48,157 nucleotides of DNA from SAR324 cluster bacterium (GCA_028282505.1 JANQHV010000058.1:1-48157), one strand, 5' to 3'; shown: positions 24,845 through 34,432, counted from the first letter of the stretch. A program made the numbers and translations. Notes: generated from the sequence alone by a model not told the origin.

Positions 24845-25474
24845 ATGTCAAAAGTAACCGTCATTGCGCACCCATTGGTTCAACACAAATTGAGCATCAT
24901 GCGGCAAAAAGAGACGAGCTGCAACCACTTCCGTGATTTACTCACTGAAATCAGCAGACTGCTGGCTTATGAAGTCACACGAAACATCCCATTGATTTAT
25001 TGTGACATTGAAACACCGCTGGCTCCCATGAAAGCCCCATTCATTGAAGGGAAAAAAATCGTGCTCGTTTCCATTCTGAGAGCAGGCAACGGATTGCTCG
25101 ATGGCATGCTTCAACTGATTCCGTCTGCACGAGTGGGGCATATTGGTTTGTATCGTGATCCCGATACACTGGAAGCGATCAAATACTACTTCAAAATGCC
25201 TCCGGAGATCGAAGATAAAGATGTGATTGTAGTAGATCCGATGTTGGCTACCGGGAATTCTGCGATAGCTGCCATTCACGAAATCAAGGAAATGCAACCC
25301 AAATCGATAAGATTTGTTTGCCTGCTGGCAGCACCAGAAGGAATTGAAAAAATGCAGCAAGTCCACTCAGATGTTGACATCTACACAGCCGCTATTGACG
25401 AGAAACTCAATGAACACGGTTATATTTTGCCAGGTTTGGGGGATGCGGGTGACCGGATTTATCGGACTAAATGA
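24845..25474 (+). CDS. upp: Uracil phosphoribosyltransferase
   Basis: 209 residues, full length for UPRT. It converts uracil and PRPP to UMP. Seen: [13 protein letters not shown] (about 77-89), the PRPP-binding [15 protein letters not shown] (about 129-143) and the uracil-binding end [28 protein letters not shown] is well placed before the ATG. It is 94 bp after the TPR gene, and its 3' end overlaps the convergent membrane-protein gene by 16 bp. Together with the opposing nucleoside transporter operon it suggests a local salvage cluster. Confidence 0.97.
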   Translation: MSKVTVIAHPLVQHKLSIMRQKETSCNHFRDLLTEISRLLAYEVTRNIPLIYCDIETPLAPMKAPFIEGKKIVLVSILRAGNGLLDGMLQLIPSARVGHIGLYRDPDTLEAIKYYFKMPPEIEDKDVIVVDPMLATGNSAIAAIHEIKEMQPKSIRFVCLLAAPEGIEKMQQVHSDVDIYTAAIDEKLNEHGYILPGLGDAGDRIYRTK

Positions 25475-25986
25475 TCACGGGGAGCGCTTCCTTTTGCAGA
25501 AGAAGACTTTTTGAAAAAAGGAAGTAGCAGCAGCTCCAAAGGCCAGAATGTGTGCAAGAGAATAATGACTTCTGGAGGGAACTTGAGGGCAATCCCTTTA
25601 TTTCTGGAAAAATAGGCTGTCAAGCCTCCACCCAATATATAAGTGATAAATAACAATACCCCTTGCCAATGAATCATCGTGTTATCACTTGGCTGAGGCA
25701 CACTATTCTGTTTTATGGAGACATGCTCAGTTTGACTGTTTTCTTCCGTCTCAACAGTTTCCTCTTCAACTTCCTCATCCCAATTTATTCCAGATAATGT
25801 CCCTTTTGAGTCAACAGGAGTTGTTTCTTCTGTTTCCTCTTCATCCCAATCTACTTCTGAAAAGTTCACTTCTGTCGAAGCAGGATCATCTGTGGTTTCG
25901 AGAGTCTGGGCTATTACTTCAATGTGACTCATCACAAGAAACCACGTGATCGCAAGAAATACCAGGACAGAGCTTTTTTTTATCAT
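25459..25986 (-). CDS. Acidic-repeat membrane protein coupled to the transporter
   Basis: 175 residues, family not recognised. N-terminal signal peptide (about 1-27, ends VIAQ). A highly acidic exported segment with two WDEE units ([10 protein letters not shown] and [10 protein letters not shown]) reaches to about 90. A transmembrane helix (about 108-128, [18 protein letters not shown]) is followed by a second hydrophobic run (about 139-158, [19 protein letters not shown]). The ATG overlaps the stop of the permease gene in an ATGA, so it is translationally coupled to the nucleoside transporter. The Glu/Asp-rich tail could bind cations or a basic partner. A remnant of a second copy lies at 22938-23042. 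Confidence 0.8.
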   Translation of the reverse strand: MIKKSSVLVFLAITWFLVMSHIEVIAQTLETTDDPASTEVNFSEVDWDEEETEETTPVDSKGTLSGINWDEEVEEETVETEENSQTEHVSIKQNSVPQPSDNTMIHWQGVLLFITYILGGGLTAYFSRNKGIALKFPPEVIILLHTFWPLELLLLPFFKKSSSAKGSAPRDHLVR

Positions 25987-26909
25987 TTTGATTGCGTATA
26001 AGGGATTCCATCTGCTGCAGGAACCTGAGACTTGCCAATCAATCCTGCCAGTACAATCATGGTCAAAAGATAAGGAAACATTTGTACAAATTGAACAGGA
26101 ATCTCAATCACTCCCTGAATACGAATCTGAAACGCATCAGCAATACCAAACATCAGACAACCGACCATCGTCAAGCCAGGATTATAACGTCCAAAAATCA
26201 AAGCAGCCAGGGCGATAAAGCCCCTTCCAGCAGAAATATTCCGGACATAGGCACTGCCATGAGCAATAGAAAGGAAAGCTCCTCCCAAACCAGCCAACAA
26301 CCCACTAATCCAAACCCCATAATAGCGCATCAAATACACATTGACTCCTGCCGTATCAGCGGCTTCTGGATTTTCACCAACAGAACGCAACCTCAGCCCA
26401 AAACTTGTTTTGTATAAAACAAACCAGGAAACTGGAACCAAAAGAAAGGCAAAATAAACCAGAAATGAATGTTTACCTACCAACACATCCAGTATTGGAA
26501 TCTGAGAAAGTACTGGCAATTCCAGAGTAGGAATTGTCAATTTCAGGTTTGGTGTAGAACTGGTGGTATCATAAAAAGCACTGGCCAACATGGCAGGAAC
26601 CCCAATAGCCAGCAGATTGATTGCCGTACCACTGACTATCTGGTCGGCACGATACCGTATACTCGCGATACCATGAACGTGGGCAATCAAGCCTCCTACA
26701 AATAACGAAGCCAATAAGCCGATCCAGGGATTTCCAGTCTCATAGGCAATGGCAGCACCCGTGAATGCGCCAAAAATCATGATCCCATCCAGAGCAATAT
26801 TGACGACACCGGCACGTTCTGAAAACATCCCACCCAGGGCAGCCAAAATCAGAGGAGTGGAAAGGCGTATTCCAGAAGTGATCAATTCCAAATCAAAGAT
26901 GTCCCACAT
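25983..26909 (-). CDS. Nucleoside-type ABC transporter permease (second)
   Basis: 308 residues, about eight hydrophobic segments, BPD_transp_2-type permease of the BMP/NupQ group. Typical motifs: ERAGVVNIALDGIMIFGAF near the N-terminus, GTAINLLAIG, LRSVGENPEAADTAGVNVYLMRYYGV and AGRGFIALAALIFGRYNP. It forms the membrane channel with the permease encoded upstream. Positioned after the deaminase gene (14-bp gap) and coupled to the acidic membrane protein. Confidence 0.95.
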   Translation of the reverse strand: MWDIFDLELITSGIRLSTPLILAALGGMFSERAGVVNIALDGIMIFGAFTGAAIAYETGNPWIGLLASLFVGGLIAHVHGIASIRYRADQIVSGTAINLLAIGVPAMLASAFYDTTSSTPNLKLTIPTLELPVLSQIPILDVLVGKHSFLVYFAFLLVPVSWFVLYKTSFGLRLRSVGENPEAADTAGVNVYLMRYYGVWISGLLAGLGGAFLSIAHGSAYVRNISAGRGFIALAALIFGRYNPGLTMVGCLMFGIADAFQIRIQGVIEIPVQFVQMFPYLLTMIVLAGLIGKSQVPAADGIPYTQSK

Positions 26910-26923
26910 CGTACACTTTCAAC

Positions 26924-28150
26924 TTATGTTTTTAATTGAGAACTTTCTTGCATGACCATATCATAATATTCTGCGCATCGACGCACATAATCCGATTTCT
27001 CCTTATAGGCTCCAGGAAAAAAACTCCTGCGAAAACCATGAATGATGCAATTCTTCAATGTTTTTGAAGAAATCGGGAAATGGTGCAAAGCCAGGCAAAT
27101 CTCATCGGTAACAGTCGTTTTGCTGACCGTACGATTGTCTGTGCAAAAAGTAGTACTGATGCGATTTTTGAGCATATCACTGAAGTGATGATTCTCAATT
27201 TTTCCAATGGAGGGATTGGTTTGTAAATTACTGGTCAAGCACACTTCGATAGTAATCCGTTTTTCGGCAATATACTGGCAAAGGTTAAAAACGTATTTTT
27301 CTTTATCTTTGATTTTAGGATCTTTGATTTTGGCAGGTTCAAACAAATAATAACCATGCCCAATGCGGTCAGCATGCAGTTCTGTGATTGCTTGAAAAAT
27401 GGATTCAGGACCATAGGCCTCACCTGCATGTACAGTCTTATGCATGAAAGCTTCGTGAACAAACTGGTAGGCCGGCCAGTGGTCTTTTGCAGGATATCCA
27501 GCTTCTGCCCCAGCCAGATCAAAACCCACAATTGGCATGCCTGTTTCCCCTCGAATCCGTACAACCGCCTTGGCCAACTCCATGGATGCCAGCTTTCGAA
27601 TATCAAGCATGTCAGAATGAGAAAGTAAGTGGATCAGTGTTTTATAATAATCGGAAAACGGGCCAAAATTCCTCATCGCACAAGCAATCATGCCATAATG
27701 AAAAGCAGGTGCTTCTCTATTAGCGATCTCATTCTGTTGATTGTATTCATATTGTGCTCTCGACAATCCCTGATTGATCTTCTCAAACACCGTTTTCATA
27801 TCCTGATGTCGATTGATCAACAATTGAGGGGCAAAGCGTACTTCCACGTAGCGAACGCCTTCCTCCTGATTATCTTTCGCAAATTCATAGGCAATCTGTT
27901 CCAGATATTCGGGTTTCTGCATGACTGCACAAGAATAAGCAAAGGTATTCAGATACTCTTCTAAACTGGCATACTGATCCTTGAACAGTGTTTCGTGCAA
28001 ACCTTCCACCGTGTAACTGGGCAGGTCCAGTTGCTCTTTTTTGGCAATCTCAATCAAGGTTTCTAATCGAATGGAGCCATCTAAATGAACGTGAAGGTCC
28101 GATTTTGGCAGTTTTTTAATAATACTTTTGGGTAATGTTTGTTCACTCAT
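26924..28150 (-). CDS. add: Adenosine deaminase
   Basis: 408 residues; converts (deoxy)adenosine to (deoxy)inosine. Zn ligands LHVHLDG (H20, H22), the HAGEAYGPES motif (about 242), RIGHGYYL (about 266) and FCTDNRTVS (about 337) are visible. The last replaces the common TDDP with TDN: the metal-binding Asp is kept, and the next Asp (purine N7 contact in mouse ADA) is Asn. As I recall, that variant also occurs in actinobacterial-type ADAs, so the enzyme should be active. The gene sits between the two permease genes; its start overlaps the end of the upstream permease (TAATG). Imported adenosine would be deaminated at once. Confidence 0.93.
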   Translation of the reverse strand: MSEQTLPKSIIKKLPKSDLHVHLDGSIRLETLIEIAKKEQLDLPSYTVEGLHETLFKDQYASLEEYLNTFAYSCAVMQKPEYLEQIAYEFAKDNQEEGVRYVEVRFAPQLLINRHQDMKTVFEKINQGLSRAQYEYNQQNEIANREAPAFHYGMIACAMRNFGPFSDYYKTLIHLLSHSDMLDIRKLASMELAKAVVRIRGETGMPIVGFDLAGAEAGYPAKDHWPAYQFVHEAFMHKTVHAGEAYGPESIFQAITELHADRIGHGYYLFEPAKIKDPKIKDKEKYVFNLCQYIAEKRITIEVCLTSNLQTNPSIGKIENHHFSDMLKNRISTTFCTDNRTVSKTTVTDEICLALHHFPISSKTLKNCIIHGFRRSFFPGAYKEKSDYVRRCAEYYDMVMQESSQLKT

Positions 28151-29199
28151 TATTTTAGCCGCAATAGTTTTTTAAATAATTGATCGCTTGCCACAAACAA
28201 AACGATAATTCCTTGCAACACCATGACAAAATCACTGGATAAGCTCTCAAATTGTAGATCCAGAAACAGACCTCCCCGGTTCAACGCCCCAAACAGTAAA
28301 GCAGCAAGAACCACTCCGACTGGATGGTTTCTGCCCAGCAAGGCAACCGCAATCCCAATAAAGCCCACCCCATTGGAGAAACTGTCATGGAACGTATATT
28401 TATACCCCATGATTTCATGAATCCCCACCAGGCCTGCAAATCCTCCAGAAAGAAACATCGCCAGAATAATGTTGCGCTTCACAGGAATTCCCGCATAATC
28501 GGCGACAGAGTTACTAATTCCTACTGCCCTGATTTCATAGCCCCACCTGGTTTTCCATAACAACAGGTAGACCACCACACAAGTCAGCAAAGCAATCACA
28601 AATCCAAAGTTCAGTGGAACATAGTCAGGAATGAGAGGAATCACATCATGAAGTCGAGGAATCCTTGCTTCCATTGGAATAAAATCGGTTTCTAAAACCT
28701 GCGTTCCTTCCCGGTGGAAGGGAGAAACCACCAGATAATTGGTGATACTCCAGGCAATGAAATTCATCATGATGGTGTTGATGACTTCATGTCCGCCAAA
28801 TTTGGCTTTGAGGAAACCTGGAATGCCACCCCAGATTCCACCGGCCACAAAGGCAGTTACAAAACAAACTGGAATGAGCATCCATGCTGGCCAGCCTTCC
28901 AGATACAGAGCTACCAGTGTCAGTGCCATCGAACCAACATAAAGCTGACCTTCCCCCCCAATATTGAAGAGTCCACAATGGAAACCAAACGCCACCGCCA
29001 ACCCTGTAAAAATTAGAGGGGTCGCATAAAAAAGAGTATAAGCAATGCCATTGATCGAAAAAAGAGAATTCTTCAGAAAAACCCAATAGGCCACTATGGG
29101 ATTTTCTCCCACAAACAGAATCAATAATGCCCCCATTGCCAAAGAGGCAAATACGGCTAAGACTGGTAATACAATGATTTCGTATTTTTTTGAGAACAC
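28150..29199 (-). CDS. Nucleoside-type ABC transporter permease (first)
   Basis: 349 residues, BPD_transp_2-type permease of the BMP/NupP group, multiple membrane helices. Motifs: GLFNIGGEGQLYVGSMA, GGHEVINTIMMNFIAW, WGYEIRAVGISNSVADYAGIPV and GVGFIGIAVALLGRNHPVG. Pairs with the second permease to form the heterodimeric channel. Seven bp after the ATPase gene. Confidence 0.95.
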   Translation of the reverse strand: MFSKKYEIIVLPVLAVFASLAMGALLILFVGENPIVAYWVFLKNSLFSINGIAYTLFYATPLIFTGLAVAFGFHCGLFNIGGEGQLYVGSMALTLVALYLEGWPAWMLIPVCFVTAFVAGGIWGGIPGFLKAKFGGHEVINTIMMNFIAWSITNYLVVSPFHREGTQVLETDFIPMEARIPRLHDVIPLIPDYVPLNFGFVIALLTCVVVYLLLWKTRWGYEIRAVGISNSVADYAGIPVKRNIILAMFLSGGFAGLVGIHEIMGYKYTFHDSFSNGVGFIGIAVALLGRNHPVGVVLAALLFGALNRGGLFLDLQFESLSSDFVMVLQGIIVLFVASDQLFKKLLRLK

Positions 29200-29206
29200 G
29201 CTTCGT

Positions 29207-30742
29207 TTATTTCATTACTTTTTTTAATTGACCCGTCATCATGCACCCGACTTCTTGCTCATCGTATTTTTCCAGATCAATTTCTCCGGTAATTTTTCCT
29301 TCATAAAAGACGACAGCACGGTCTGACAAAGAGCGAATTTCTTCCAATTCTGCAGAGACCAGCAAAATCCCTTTCCCCTGATCACGTAAATCCAGAATTT
29401 TTTGGTGGATGAATTCAATCGCCCCGATATCGACCCCTCGGGTCAGTTGGGCCACAATCAGCAAATCCGGATGCTGACTGAATTCACGAGCAACCACCAA
29501 TTTTTGTTGATTTCCTCCAGATAGGTTACTGGTGGGCAGCTCAGCCAATGGTGGCTGTACATTGTATTCTTCAATGAGTTGCTCGGCATTTGTCTCAATC
29601 TGGAAAAAATTCAAAAAACCATGCTGATGACAGAAAGGAGACCGATAATGAAAACCAAGAATCAAATTATCCGCATTAGAATAAGTGGGCACATAACCAT
29701 GTGCTTTTCGATCTGCAGGAATGTGTCCAATTTTGTGTTCTTTGATCGTTCTTGCAGAAGCATTGGTTACATTTTTGTTACCATACCAAACTTCCCCTGT
29801 ATCCACTTGCCGTAAACCTGTCAGGATTTCGACAAGTTCCGTTTGCCCATTACCCTCTACTCCGGCAACTCCTAAAATCTCTCCAGTACGTACCTCCAAC
29901 GAGACATTCTTCAACTTCTGCTGTGTTCCTATGGTCACTGAAACATTGTCCAGCTTCAACAAAACATCTCCTGGTTTTGCTGTTTTTTTCTTCACACGCA
30001 ACAACACTTCCCGACCGACCATCAAGGTGGCCAGCTTTTCAGGAGAGGCTTCCACTGTGGCCAAATGTCCAACACGCTTCCCAGAACGCATCACCGTGAC
30101 TTCATTGGAAATTTCCATCACCTCATTCAATTTATGAGTAATGATGATGATGGTCTTTCCCTGCCCAATCAATTTACGCAAAATAGTAAAAAAACTGTGC
30201 ACTTCCAATGGGGTTAAGACAGCAGTGGGTTCATCGAGAATCAAAATTTCAGCTCCCCGGTACAGGGCTTTCAAGATTTCGACTCTCTGCTGCAAACCCA
30301 CAGGCAAGGTTTCTACTTTGGCATGAGGATCAATCTGCAATCCATATTCTACGGAGAGTTGCTGAATTTTTTTCACGGCCTCCTGCATGCGCAAAATTCC
30401 ACCATGTTGAGTAGGCTCCATTCCCAGGATGATATTTTCTGCAACGGTTAGAGGGGGAATCAACATAAAATGTTGATGGACCATGCCAATTCCGAGGGCA
30501 ATCGCATCATGAGGATTGGTAATTCGCACAGGTTTATCAAACACTTCGATCTGCCCGGAATCCGCTTGATAAAAACCATAGAGAATTTCCATAATGGTGC
30601 TTTTGCCAGCACCATTTTCTCCCACAATGGCATGAATCTGCCCCTGCTTGATCTGTAAATCCACCGAATCGTTGGCCGTTACGGAGCCAAACGTTTTGGT
30701 GATGGACTTCATCTGAACTGCGTACACATCCCCACCAGTCAC
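29207..30742 (-). CDS. Nucleoside-type ABC transporter ATPase (two domains)
   Basis: 511 residues with two ABC modules, as in the NupO/sugar-ATPase class. Module 1 has Walker A GENGAGKST (about 42-50), an atypical signature (TLPVGLQQRVEILKALYRG) and Walker B LILDEPTAVLTP. Module 2 has a degenerate Walker A (GVEGNGQTE), signature NLSGGNQQKLVVAREFS and LLIVAQLTRGVDIGA. An atypical second site is normal in this family. It energises uptake with the two permeases. Its ATG overlaps the stop of the binding-protein gene by one base. Confidence 0.95.
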   Translation of the reverse strand: MTGGDVYAVQMKSITKTFGSVTANDSVDLQIKQGQIHAIVGENGAGKSTIMEILYGFYQADSGQIEVFDKPVRITNPHDAIALGIGMVHQHFMLIPPLTVAENIILGMEPTQHGGILRMQEAVKKIQQLSVEYGLQIDPHAKVETLPVGLQQRVEILKALYRGAEILILDEPTAVLTPLEVHSFFTILRKLIGQGKTIIIITHKLNEVMEISNEVTVMRSGKRVGHLATVEASPEKLATLMVGREVLLRVKKKTAKPGDVLLKLDNVSVTIGTQQKLKNVSLEVRTGEILGVAGVEGNGQTELVEILTGLRQVDTGEVWYGNKNVTNASARTIKEHKIGHIPADRKAHGYVPTYSNADNLILGFHYRSPFCHQHGFLNFFQIETNAEQLIEEYNVQPPLAELPTSNLSGGNQQKLVVAREFSQHPDLLIVAQLTRGVDIGAIEFIHQKILDLRDQGKGILLVSAELEEIRSLSDRAVVFYEGKITGEIDLEKYDEQEVGCMMTGQLKKVMK

Positions 30743-31779
30743 TATTTCCGTGTCGAATCAACCATGATCTCTCCAGCAATTATTTTTTGACGGAACTGAT
30801 CAGCCACTTTCTGCATTTTTTTAGTTATCAGGCGACGGTTGTGTTCATCGAGCGCATAACCAACCCCATTGTTAAGTAAATCAAATACGTTGATTCCTCC
30901 CTGAAAATTTCCACTATGTGCTTTTTTGATGGTTTCATAGACAGAGACATCTACACGTTTGAGCATGGAAGTCAGTATCTGACCCGGCACAATATAGTTT
31001 TGATTGGAATCAACACCAACGGCATAAACACATGTATCCACACGTTGTTTATTCTTGGTTTTTGGAACACAAGGACCTGTTCCATTCACCTCCTTGATCG
31101 CATCAAAAAGACCATTTCCAGAACCACCTGCTGCTGCATAAATGACAGAGGCCCCTTTGGCCATTTGAGAATTGGCAATCTCTTTTGCCTTAGCAGGATC
31201 GTTCCATGCCGTAGGAGTGTTTCCCACATAATTGGAAATGATTGTAATATTTGGGTAAATCAACCGGGCTCCTTGCTTATATCCTGCTTCAAACTTGTGG
31301 ATCAACGGAATATCCATGCCACCAATAAAACCAACCGCCCGTTTTCCATTCACCATCCGTGCACGCATGCCGGCAATCATCCCCACCAGAAAAGATCCCT
31401 CATGCTCCTTAAATACCAAAGAGGCCACATTGGGTAACTCGACTACACTATCGACGATGGCGAAATTCACATTGGGAAATTCTTTAGCCACCTTCTCCAC
31501 AGAAGGTGCATTGGCAAAACCCACACCAATGATCAAATCGTATTCCTGGGTCGCAAAAGCCCGGAATGCCTCCTGAACCGCACTGGTATCTCCAGGTTCT
31601 ACATCTTTGAGCATAATCCCCAGCTCTTCTCTTGCTTTCACCGCTCCTTCCCAGGCAGATTGATTGAAACTCTTGTCATTCTTGCCACCTGCATCAAATA
31701 CCAGACCTATTTTTGTCTCTGCCCACACTTGAGCAGCGATCAACAGCATCATACTGAACCATACCGTAATCTTTTTCAT
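30742..31779 (-). CDS. BMP-family nucleoside-binding protein
   Basis: 345 residues. Signal peptide (about 1-20, cleavage expected after VWA), so it is a free periplasmic protein rather than the Cys-anchored form of many BmpA proteins. The family start is KIGLVFDAGGKNDKSFNQSAWEG. Also seen: GVGFANAPSVEKVAKEFPNVNFAIVDS, EHEGSFLVGMIAG and VYAAAGGSGNGLFDAIKE. It captures nucleosides (purine nucleosides in characterised relatives) for the ABC transporter encoded behind it. First gene of the six-gene salvage operon. Confidence 0.95.
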   Translation of the reverse strand: MKKITVWFSMMLLIAAQVWAETKIGLVFDAGGKNDKSFNQSAWEGAVKAREELGIMLKDVEPGDTSAVQEAFRAFATQEYDLIIGVGFANAPSVEKVAKEFPNVNFAIVDSVVELPNVASLVFKEHEGSFLVGMIAGMRARMVNGKRAVGFIGGMDIPLIHKFEAGYKQGARLIYPNITIISNYVGNTPTAWNDPAKAKEIANSQMAKGASVIYAAAGGSGNGLFDAIKEVNGTGPCVPKTKNKQRVDTCVYAVGVDSNQNYIVPGQILTSMLKRVDVSVYETIKKAHSGNFQGGINVFDLLNNGVGYALDEHNRRLITKKMQKVADQFRQKIIAGEIMVDSTRK

Positions 31780-31840
31780 AACACATGTCCCATCAATTGA
31801 AGTTATTAAAGAGATCCTCAGAGAAAATTCCTTGTAGCAT

Positions 31841-31862
31841 AGTTGAAATCACAAACTCAACT
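31841..31862 (-). terminator. Hairpin after the threonine dehydratase gene
   Basis: AGTTGA/TCAACT stem with a 10-nt loop, 6 bp past the stop. No T-run, so a terminator or a leader structure of the transporter operon, weakly supported. Confidence 0.25.
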
Positions 31863-31868
31863 CTTTCC

Positions 31869-33074
31869 TCACTTTATGGCAAAGCCCTTTTTCTGCAATG
31901 ATGCCATAATTTCACGAATAGAAGCATGTCCTTTTGTTTCCAGGGTAAATTCCACTTCGGCTTCTTCCAACTGTGCCGAAGAAAATGCCCGATTGTGAGA
32001 GATTTGCAGAATATTGGCTTCATGGTGGGCCACAATACTGGACAATTCTTGCAAGACCCCTGGTCGATCTGGAACAACCACCTTGAAATTGGCCAGTCTT
32101 CCTTCTTGAAGCAAGCCCCTTTCCAGGATACGTGACAACAGGGTAATATCAATGTTTCCACCACTAATGATCAGTCCAACCCGTTTTCCGTGAACTCCTT
32201 TGATTTTGTCATGACACAAGGCTGCCAATCCTGCCGCTCCGGCTCCCTCCACTAATTTTTTTTCCCGTTCCAACAAAATCATGACGGCGTGTGCAATTTC
32301 TTCCTCACCCACCGTCACCACTTCATCCACATACTTTTTGACAATGGGGAAGGTATGCTTGCCTACTTTGGCAACAGCAATGCCTTCAGCAATGGTGTGC
32401 ATCGAAGGAATTAGAGTGACTTTTCCTGCAGCCAGACTTTTTTGCATCGAAGGCATCATCTCGGCCTGCACACCAACTATTCTGACTTTTGGATTGACCT
32501 CCTTGATCACTGTAGCAATTCCTGCAATCAAGCCTCCTCCTCCGACCGGAATGACCAACACTTCTAGATCCGCACGCTGTTCGTACAATTCCAGACCAAT
32601 CGTCCCTTGACCGGCAATAATAACTGGATCATCGAAAGGATGAACAAAGGTTAGACCGTGTTCTTTTTTTAACTCTTTGGCCTTTTGGAATGCCTCCTCA
32701 TAGTTGTCTCCATGCAAGATAACTTTTGCCTGAAATTCCCGGGTGCCTTCAATTTTCGATAAAGGGGTGTAGCGTGGCATCACAATGGTGGCATCAATCC
32801 CATTGCATTGAGAAGCATAAGCTACTCCTTGTGCATGATTTCCAGCAGAAGAAGTAATCACCCCTCGCTTTTTTTCTGTATCGCTCAATTGCAGAATTTT
32901 ATTGAAAGAGCCCCGCTGTTTATAAGCTCCTGTCATTTGAAAGTTTTCGAGCTTTAGATAAACTTCACAAGACGTTAGCATGCTCAACTTCTGAGAATAG
33001 GCACAGGGAGTACGCAATACAAAATCACTAATGCGCTGACGTGCCTGGATGATATCGGCAACCGAAACTACCAT
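31869..33074 (-). CDS. ilvA: Threonine ammonia-lyase with ACT domain
   Basis: 401 residues using the ATG at 33074. A TTG at 33101 would extend it by nine residues, but AAAGG lies just before the ATG. It deaminates L-threonine to 2-oxobutanoate, PLP-dependent. The PLP lysine is in ENFQMTGAYKQRGSF (about K52). SSAGNHAQG and the phosphate loop PVGGGGLIAG are present. A C-terminal ACT regulatory domain occupies about 325-401 (VVPDRPGVLQELSSIVAHHEANILQI). This is the short, single-ACT form. It overlaps the end of the SDR gene by 7 bp, so the two are co-transcribed. Confidence 0.95.
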   Translation of the reverse strand: MVVSVADIIQARQRISDFVLRTPCAYSQKLSMLTSCEVYLKLENFQMTGAYKQRGSFNKILQLSDTEKKRGVITSSAGNHAQGVAYASQCNGIDATIVMPRYTPLSKIEGTREFQAKVILHGDNYEEAFQKAKELKKEHGLTFVHPFDDPVIIAGQGTIGLELYEQRADLEVLVIPVGGGGLIAGIATVIKEVNPKVRIVGVQAEMMPSMQKSLAAGKVTLIPSMHTIAEGIAVAKVGKHTFPIVKKYVDEVVTVGEEEIAHAVMILLEREKKLVEGAGAAGLAALCHDKIKGVHGKRVGLIISGGNIDITLLSRILERGLLQEGRLANFKVVVPDRPGVLQELSSIVAHHEANILQISHNRAFSSAQLEEAEVEFTLETKGHASIREIMASLQKKGFAIK

Positions 33075-33736
33075 TCCAGCCTTTGCCCATTGGAATGCCA
33101 AAAACTTCCTGTATTCTCAATCGTTAATTCTTCAATACGCTGATAAAGCCGTTTGGCAGCCTCTTTCGGCAGAATATCTCCCTGATAACCCGTCATTCCT
33201 GTTTTCACAAAACCTGGATGCAGGATAGCCACGGGGATATTTCGGTGTTTTAGATCTTGGGCTAAGGACATTCCTGCCGCATTTAAAGCCGCTTTGGACA
33301 TGCGATATCCATATCGGCTGCCAGACGTATTGTCGGCAATGGACCCCATTCTGCTCGTAATCAATGCCAGTTTACTGCCCTCTCTTAAATTCGCCAGCAA
33401 AGCATGAGTCACCCGTAGTGGTCCCATCGCATTGACCGCAAACTGTTTTTCAATTCTGCCAAAATCCAGGTCATTTAAGGTTTCATTGCTCAGTAGACCT
33501 GCATTGTTGATCAGAATATCAATGGTCACTCCCTGCAACTCCTTTTGCAGTTTCTCCATGCTGCTGGCCTCTGTCACCTCAATGCCACTGACAATTTGTA
33601 CACCCAATTCTTCCAAATCGGTGGAACTCTGCCGACACACTCCAATGACCTGATAGTCAGCTTCCAGATACACCTTGCAAAGTTCCAGACCAATCCCACG
33701 ATTGCTGCCTGTCACCACGGTTATTTTTTTGTCCAT
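33068..33736 (-). CDS. Short-chain dehydrogenase/reductase
   Basis: 222 residues, classical SDR: NAD(P)-binding TGSNRGIG (about 9-16), NNAG (about 78), the catalytic Ser in LITSRMG and YGYRMSK as YxxxK. PGFVKTGMTG marks the end of the substrate loop. Similar to carbonyl-reductase/sniffer-like short SDRs; the substrate cannot be told. Upstream partner of the threonine dehydratase gene, overlapping by 7 bp. Confidence 0.93.
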   Translation of the reverse strand: MDKKITVVTGSNRGIGLELCKVYLEADYQVIGVCRQSSTDLEELGVQIVSGIEVTEASSMEKLQKELQGVTIDILINNAGLLSNETLNDLDFGRIEKQFAVNAMGPLRVTHALLANLREGSKLALITSRMGSIADNTSGSRYGYRMSKAALNAAGMSLAQDLKHRNIPVAILHPGFVKTGMTGYQGDILPKEAAKRLYQRIEELTIENTGSFWHSNGQRLEW

Positions 33737-33756
33737 TGTTTCTCCTGCTGATAGTT

Positions 33757-34179
33757 TTAGACTGCTAAAGTTTTCAAATTCCCCGATCTACTATATTCTA
33801 TAATTTGTTGATCTGCCGTAATCAATTGAGCACCTATATTGCGAGCTGTCGCAATAATAATTCGATCCGCCGGATCCCCATGCACTTCTCCGGGCAAATC
33901 AGAACTATTCAGTGCAATGGAAGGAGTGAGAGGGCAAACAGAAAGACCTGGAAGATTCAATGCAGATTCCACCCATTTGTAAACATCGACTGCAAAACGA
34001 ATCCTGTTTTTTTTTGCCAACATCCCGACTTCCCAAATCGAAATCATAGACAATCTCAATCGTGATTCTTTACTTGCACTCTCAATTTTTTGCAAAAGCG
34101 CTGCTTGATTTAATCTTTGATCTCCATTGATGAGCCAAACCCAAATATGAGTGTCCAAGAGGTAAATTTCATTCAACAT
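33757..34179 (-). CDS. PIN-domain toxin (VapC-type)
   Basis: 140 residues. The acidic PIN residues are visible: YLLDTHIWVW near the start, WEVGMLAKK (Glu), GDPADRIIIATA (Asp) and LITADQQI (Asp). PIN toxins are Mg-dependent RNases. Its start overlaps the antitoxin gene by 11 bp, the usual arrangement for such pairs. All expected acids are present, so it should be functional. Confidence 0.93.
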   Translation of the reverse strand: MLNEIYLLDTHIWVWLINGDQRLNQAALLQKIESASKESRLRLSMISIWEVGMLAKKNRIRFAVDVYKWVESALNLPGLSVCPLTPSIALNSSDLPGEVHGDPADRIIIATARNIGAQLITADQQIIEYSRSGNLKTLAV

Positions 34180-34393
34180 CCCATTTTTCCTCTATCGGAC
34201 TGATGATATCATCCTCAAAAATCACAGAATCTTTCATCCAACCATAGATATTCTTTTCTGGATTTCCTCCAATAGGTACCAGTTTGGCGATTTGACGACC
34301 TCGTTTTGTAATAATAATTTCTTCATGAGTTTCATGAACATGATCCATCAAGCGCAAACATTCAGCTTTGAATTTACCTGCCGCAATTTCCAT
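34169..34393 (-). CDS. Phd/YefM-type antitoxin
   Basis: 74 residues from the ATG at 34393, which has AGAAAGG in front. Other in-frame ATGs at 34408 and 34438 lack a ribosome site, and the latter would start inside the operator. The N-terminal DNA-binding part starts MEIAAGKFKAECLRLMDHV and includes IIITKRGRQIAKLVP, typical of the Phd fold. The acidic C-terminus (FEDDIISPIEEKWDVE) is the expected toxin-binding segment. Partner of the PIN toxin immediately downstream. Confidence 0.9.
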   Translation of the reverse strand: MEIAAGKFKAECLRLMDHVHETHEEIIITKRGRQIAKLVPIGGNPEKNIYGWMKDSVIFEDDIISPIEEKWDVE

Positions 34394-34415
34394 AATTGCC
34401 TTTCTCATGACTATA

Positions 34416-34421
34416 ATTATA
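34416..34421 (-). promoter_or_regulatory. -10 box of the toxin-antitoxin pair
   Basis: Perfect TATAAT on the minus strand 22 bp before the antitoxin ATG, overlapping the palindrome 34417-34432. No good -35 at the standard distance. Confidence 0.5.
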
Positions 34422-34432
34422 TGACCATATAA
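34417..34432. promoter_or_regulatory. Operator palindrome of the toxin-antitoxin pair
   Basis: TTATATG and CATATAA around AC, perfect. It covers the -10 box of the antitoxin promoter, as expected for antitoxin autorepression. Confidence 0.7.

Noticed and set aside
31780-31868. Purine riboswitch in front of the nucleoside transporter operon
   Set aside because: Only 89 bp is available, with a single weak hairpin and no three-way-junction core motif visible.
33075-33101. TTG start for the threonine dehydratase gene
   Set aside because: Weak start codon and no ribosome site, compared with ATG at 33074 preceded by AAAGG.
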